DNA from: Akkermansia muciniphila
Lineage (GTDB): Bacteria; Verrucomicrobiota; Verrucomicrobiia; Verrucomicrobiales; DEV007
DNA length: 64,000 bases
Reading direction: 5' to 3'
Assembly: GCA_945883495.1 (NCBI GenBank)
Contig: CAMCXS010000002.1
Coordinates: forward strand, 1-64,000
Shown in pieces: positions 63,328 to 64,000 of the stretch (position 1 is the first letter of the stretch; each line of letters begins with the position of its first letter). The translations under genes and the position numbers were made by a program. Below the pieces are notes generated by a model that worked only from the letters and a program-made list of their open reading frames with translations, was not told where the DNA came from and made no database searches.

Positions 63328-64000
63328 ATGCGGATCGTTGAAAACACGCCGGTCCCGGCCACGTGTGAGGAGCGTTTGTCCGCGTTTTCCTCCCCCTCCC
63401 CTTTGTCCTCGTTCCGGACAGCCCTTCTCCTGATGGGTTGCTCCTTCGCTGCGGCTCTGGCCCAAGAACCCAACCCCGAAGCCGTTGCCCGCGCTGCCGC
63501 AAAAGAGACCTTCGACAAGCAGGTCGTTCCCTTCCTGCAGACCTACTGCGCCGCGTGCCATGACAAAAAGCAGAAGGGCGGCGTCACCTTCATGTATGCC
63601 AAGCGCAGCCCCGGCTCCCCGGCGTTCCGCAGCGTTTGGAAAAGCGCGCTAAGCCAAGTCGAGACGGAGGCCATGCCGCCGGAAGACGAAAAACAACCCA
63701 CTCCCGAAGAACGCAAAATGTTCGAGGATTGGGTGAACGGACTGAAATATCTCAGCCCCAAAGATCCCGGCGCCTTCGTCATCCGCCGCCTCAACAAGAC
63801 CGAATACGGAAACACCCTCCACGATCTCTTTGGCGTCAGCCCTCAGATCGCCAAGGAACTGCCCGACGAAGTCTCTGGCGCAGGTTATCTCAACTCACTC
63901 TCTCCCGTCCTCATGGAGCAATATCTCGGGATCGCCAACGAGGTCCTCGATGAGATCCTCGCTCCCGAAGACCAGCCGCCCACCGAGATCCAAGCGCAAC
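63328..64000 (+). CDS. Planctomycete-type cytochrome with DUF1587 start, partial (3' end outside)
   Basis: The frame is open from ATG 63328 to the window end (224 codons). A signal-type region ends near residue 46 with a possible lipobox (LLMGC). A cytochrome c domain with CAACH (C74, C77, H78; bases from 63547) and AMPPEDE follows. Next comes a DUF1587-like start (RRLNKTEYGNTLHDLFGV), the usual N-terminal module of DUF1592-family proteins. An ATG at 63433 is a possible later start. The missing C-terminus should carry DUF1592/1588/1585. It is a second member of the family seen at 55701-58013. Confidence 0.85.
   Translation, partial: MRIVENTPVPATCEERLSAFSSPSPLSSFRTALLLMGCSFAAALAQEPNPEAVARAAAKETFDKQVVPFLQTYCAACHDKKQKGGVTFMYAKRSPGSPAFRSVWKSALSQVETEAMPPEDEKQPTPEERKMFEDWVNGLKYLSPKDPGAFVIRRLNKTEYGNTLHDLFGVSPQIAKELPDEVSGAGYLNSLSPVLMEQYLGIANEVLDEILAPEDQPPTEIQAQ

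Overview
The window looks like a chromosomal segment of a Verrucomicrobiota bacterium (PVC superphylum). The best markers are a 51-residue very basic protein (26558-26713) that resembles a family I know from Verrucomicrobia and Chlamydiae, planctomycete/verrucomicrobial DUF1552, DUF1592 and cytochrome c-WD40 proteins, a DUF1080 protein, a TIGR03790 protein and OvoA C-terminal-type methyltransferase. GC content is high and many genes lack a clear Shine-Dalgarno site. All family calls are from reading the translated sequence; no database search was possible.

Layout. 1-5.2 kb: the 3' part of glycerol kinase, a 42-bp minisatellite, then a GntP permease and a copper P-type ATPase on the minus strand. 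5.4-9.5 kb: a MoxR-like ATPase overlapping a metallopeptidase/VWA protein, an Ala/Pro-rich membrane protein and a secreted DUF1080 protein. 9.6-18.4 kb: an accessory, eroded stretch with a coiled-coil protein, a toxin-antitoxin module whose PIN toxin is frameshifted, two more 42-bp repeat tracts, an esterase with a gutted SGNH tail, an alpha/beta-hydrolase relic, uppP, mtnP, a YafK-like protein lacking its catalytic residues and a shortened glycosidase. 18.6-26.7 kb: core genes (NtrC-type regulator, xseB-dxs, aqpZ, acs, an RsuA/RluB-type pseudouridine synthase and the small basic protein). 26.8-39.5 kb: a cytochrome-WD40-coiled-coil protein, an AIM24-like protein, a GH144-like protein, recN, an MBL hydrolase, a TIGR03790 protein, an Fn3 protein and a DUF2851 protein. 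40-45.8 kb: tRNA-Val(UAC), a GalU-like protein followed by a giant kinase/pyrophosphorylase fusion, then a LysR regulator divergent from a ferredoxin. 47-49.4 kb: a TonB-dependent receptor behind a Fur-box-like palindrome.

58.0 to 49.5 kb on the minus strand is a tightly coupled operon: DUF1592 cytochrome, DUF1552, OvoA C-terminal-type methyltransferase, ATP-grasp-like protein and a BioA-type aminotransferase, the first five genes overlapping or separated by no more than 4 nt, then a conserved unknown gene after 53 nt. This is the best candidate for an undescribed pathway. The right end holds a TetR-ABC1 kinase pair, a LemA-DUF2207 pair, a 22-bp minisatellite, an FKBP isomerase and the start of another DUF1587/DUF1592-type cytochrome protein that runs off the window.

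Two themes stand out. First, minisatellites with a 42-bp period recur at three separate gene boundaries, and a 22-bp tract lies at a fourth. Second, several genes between 11 and 24 kb keep their ends but have lost internal segments or catalytic residues, as though this stretch is decaying.
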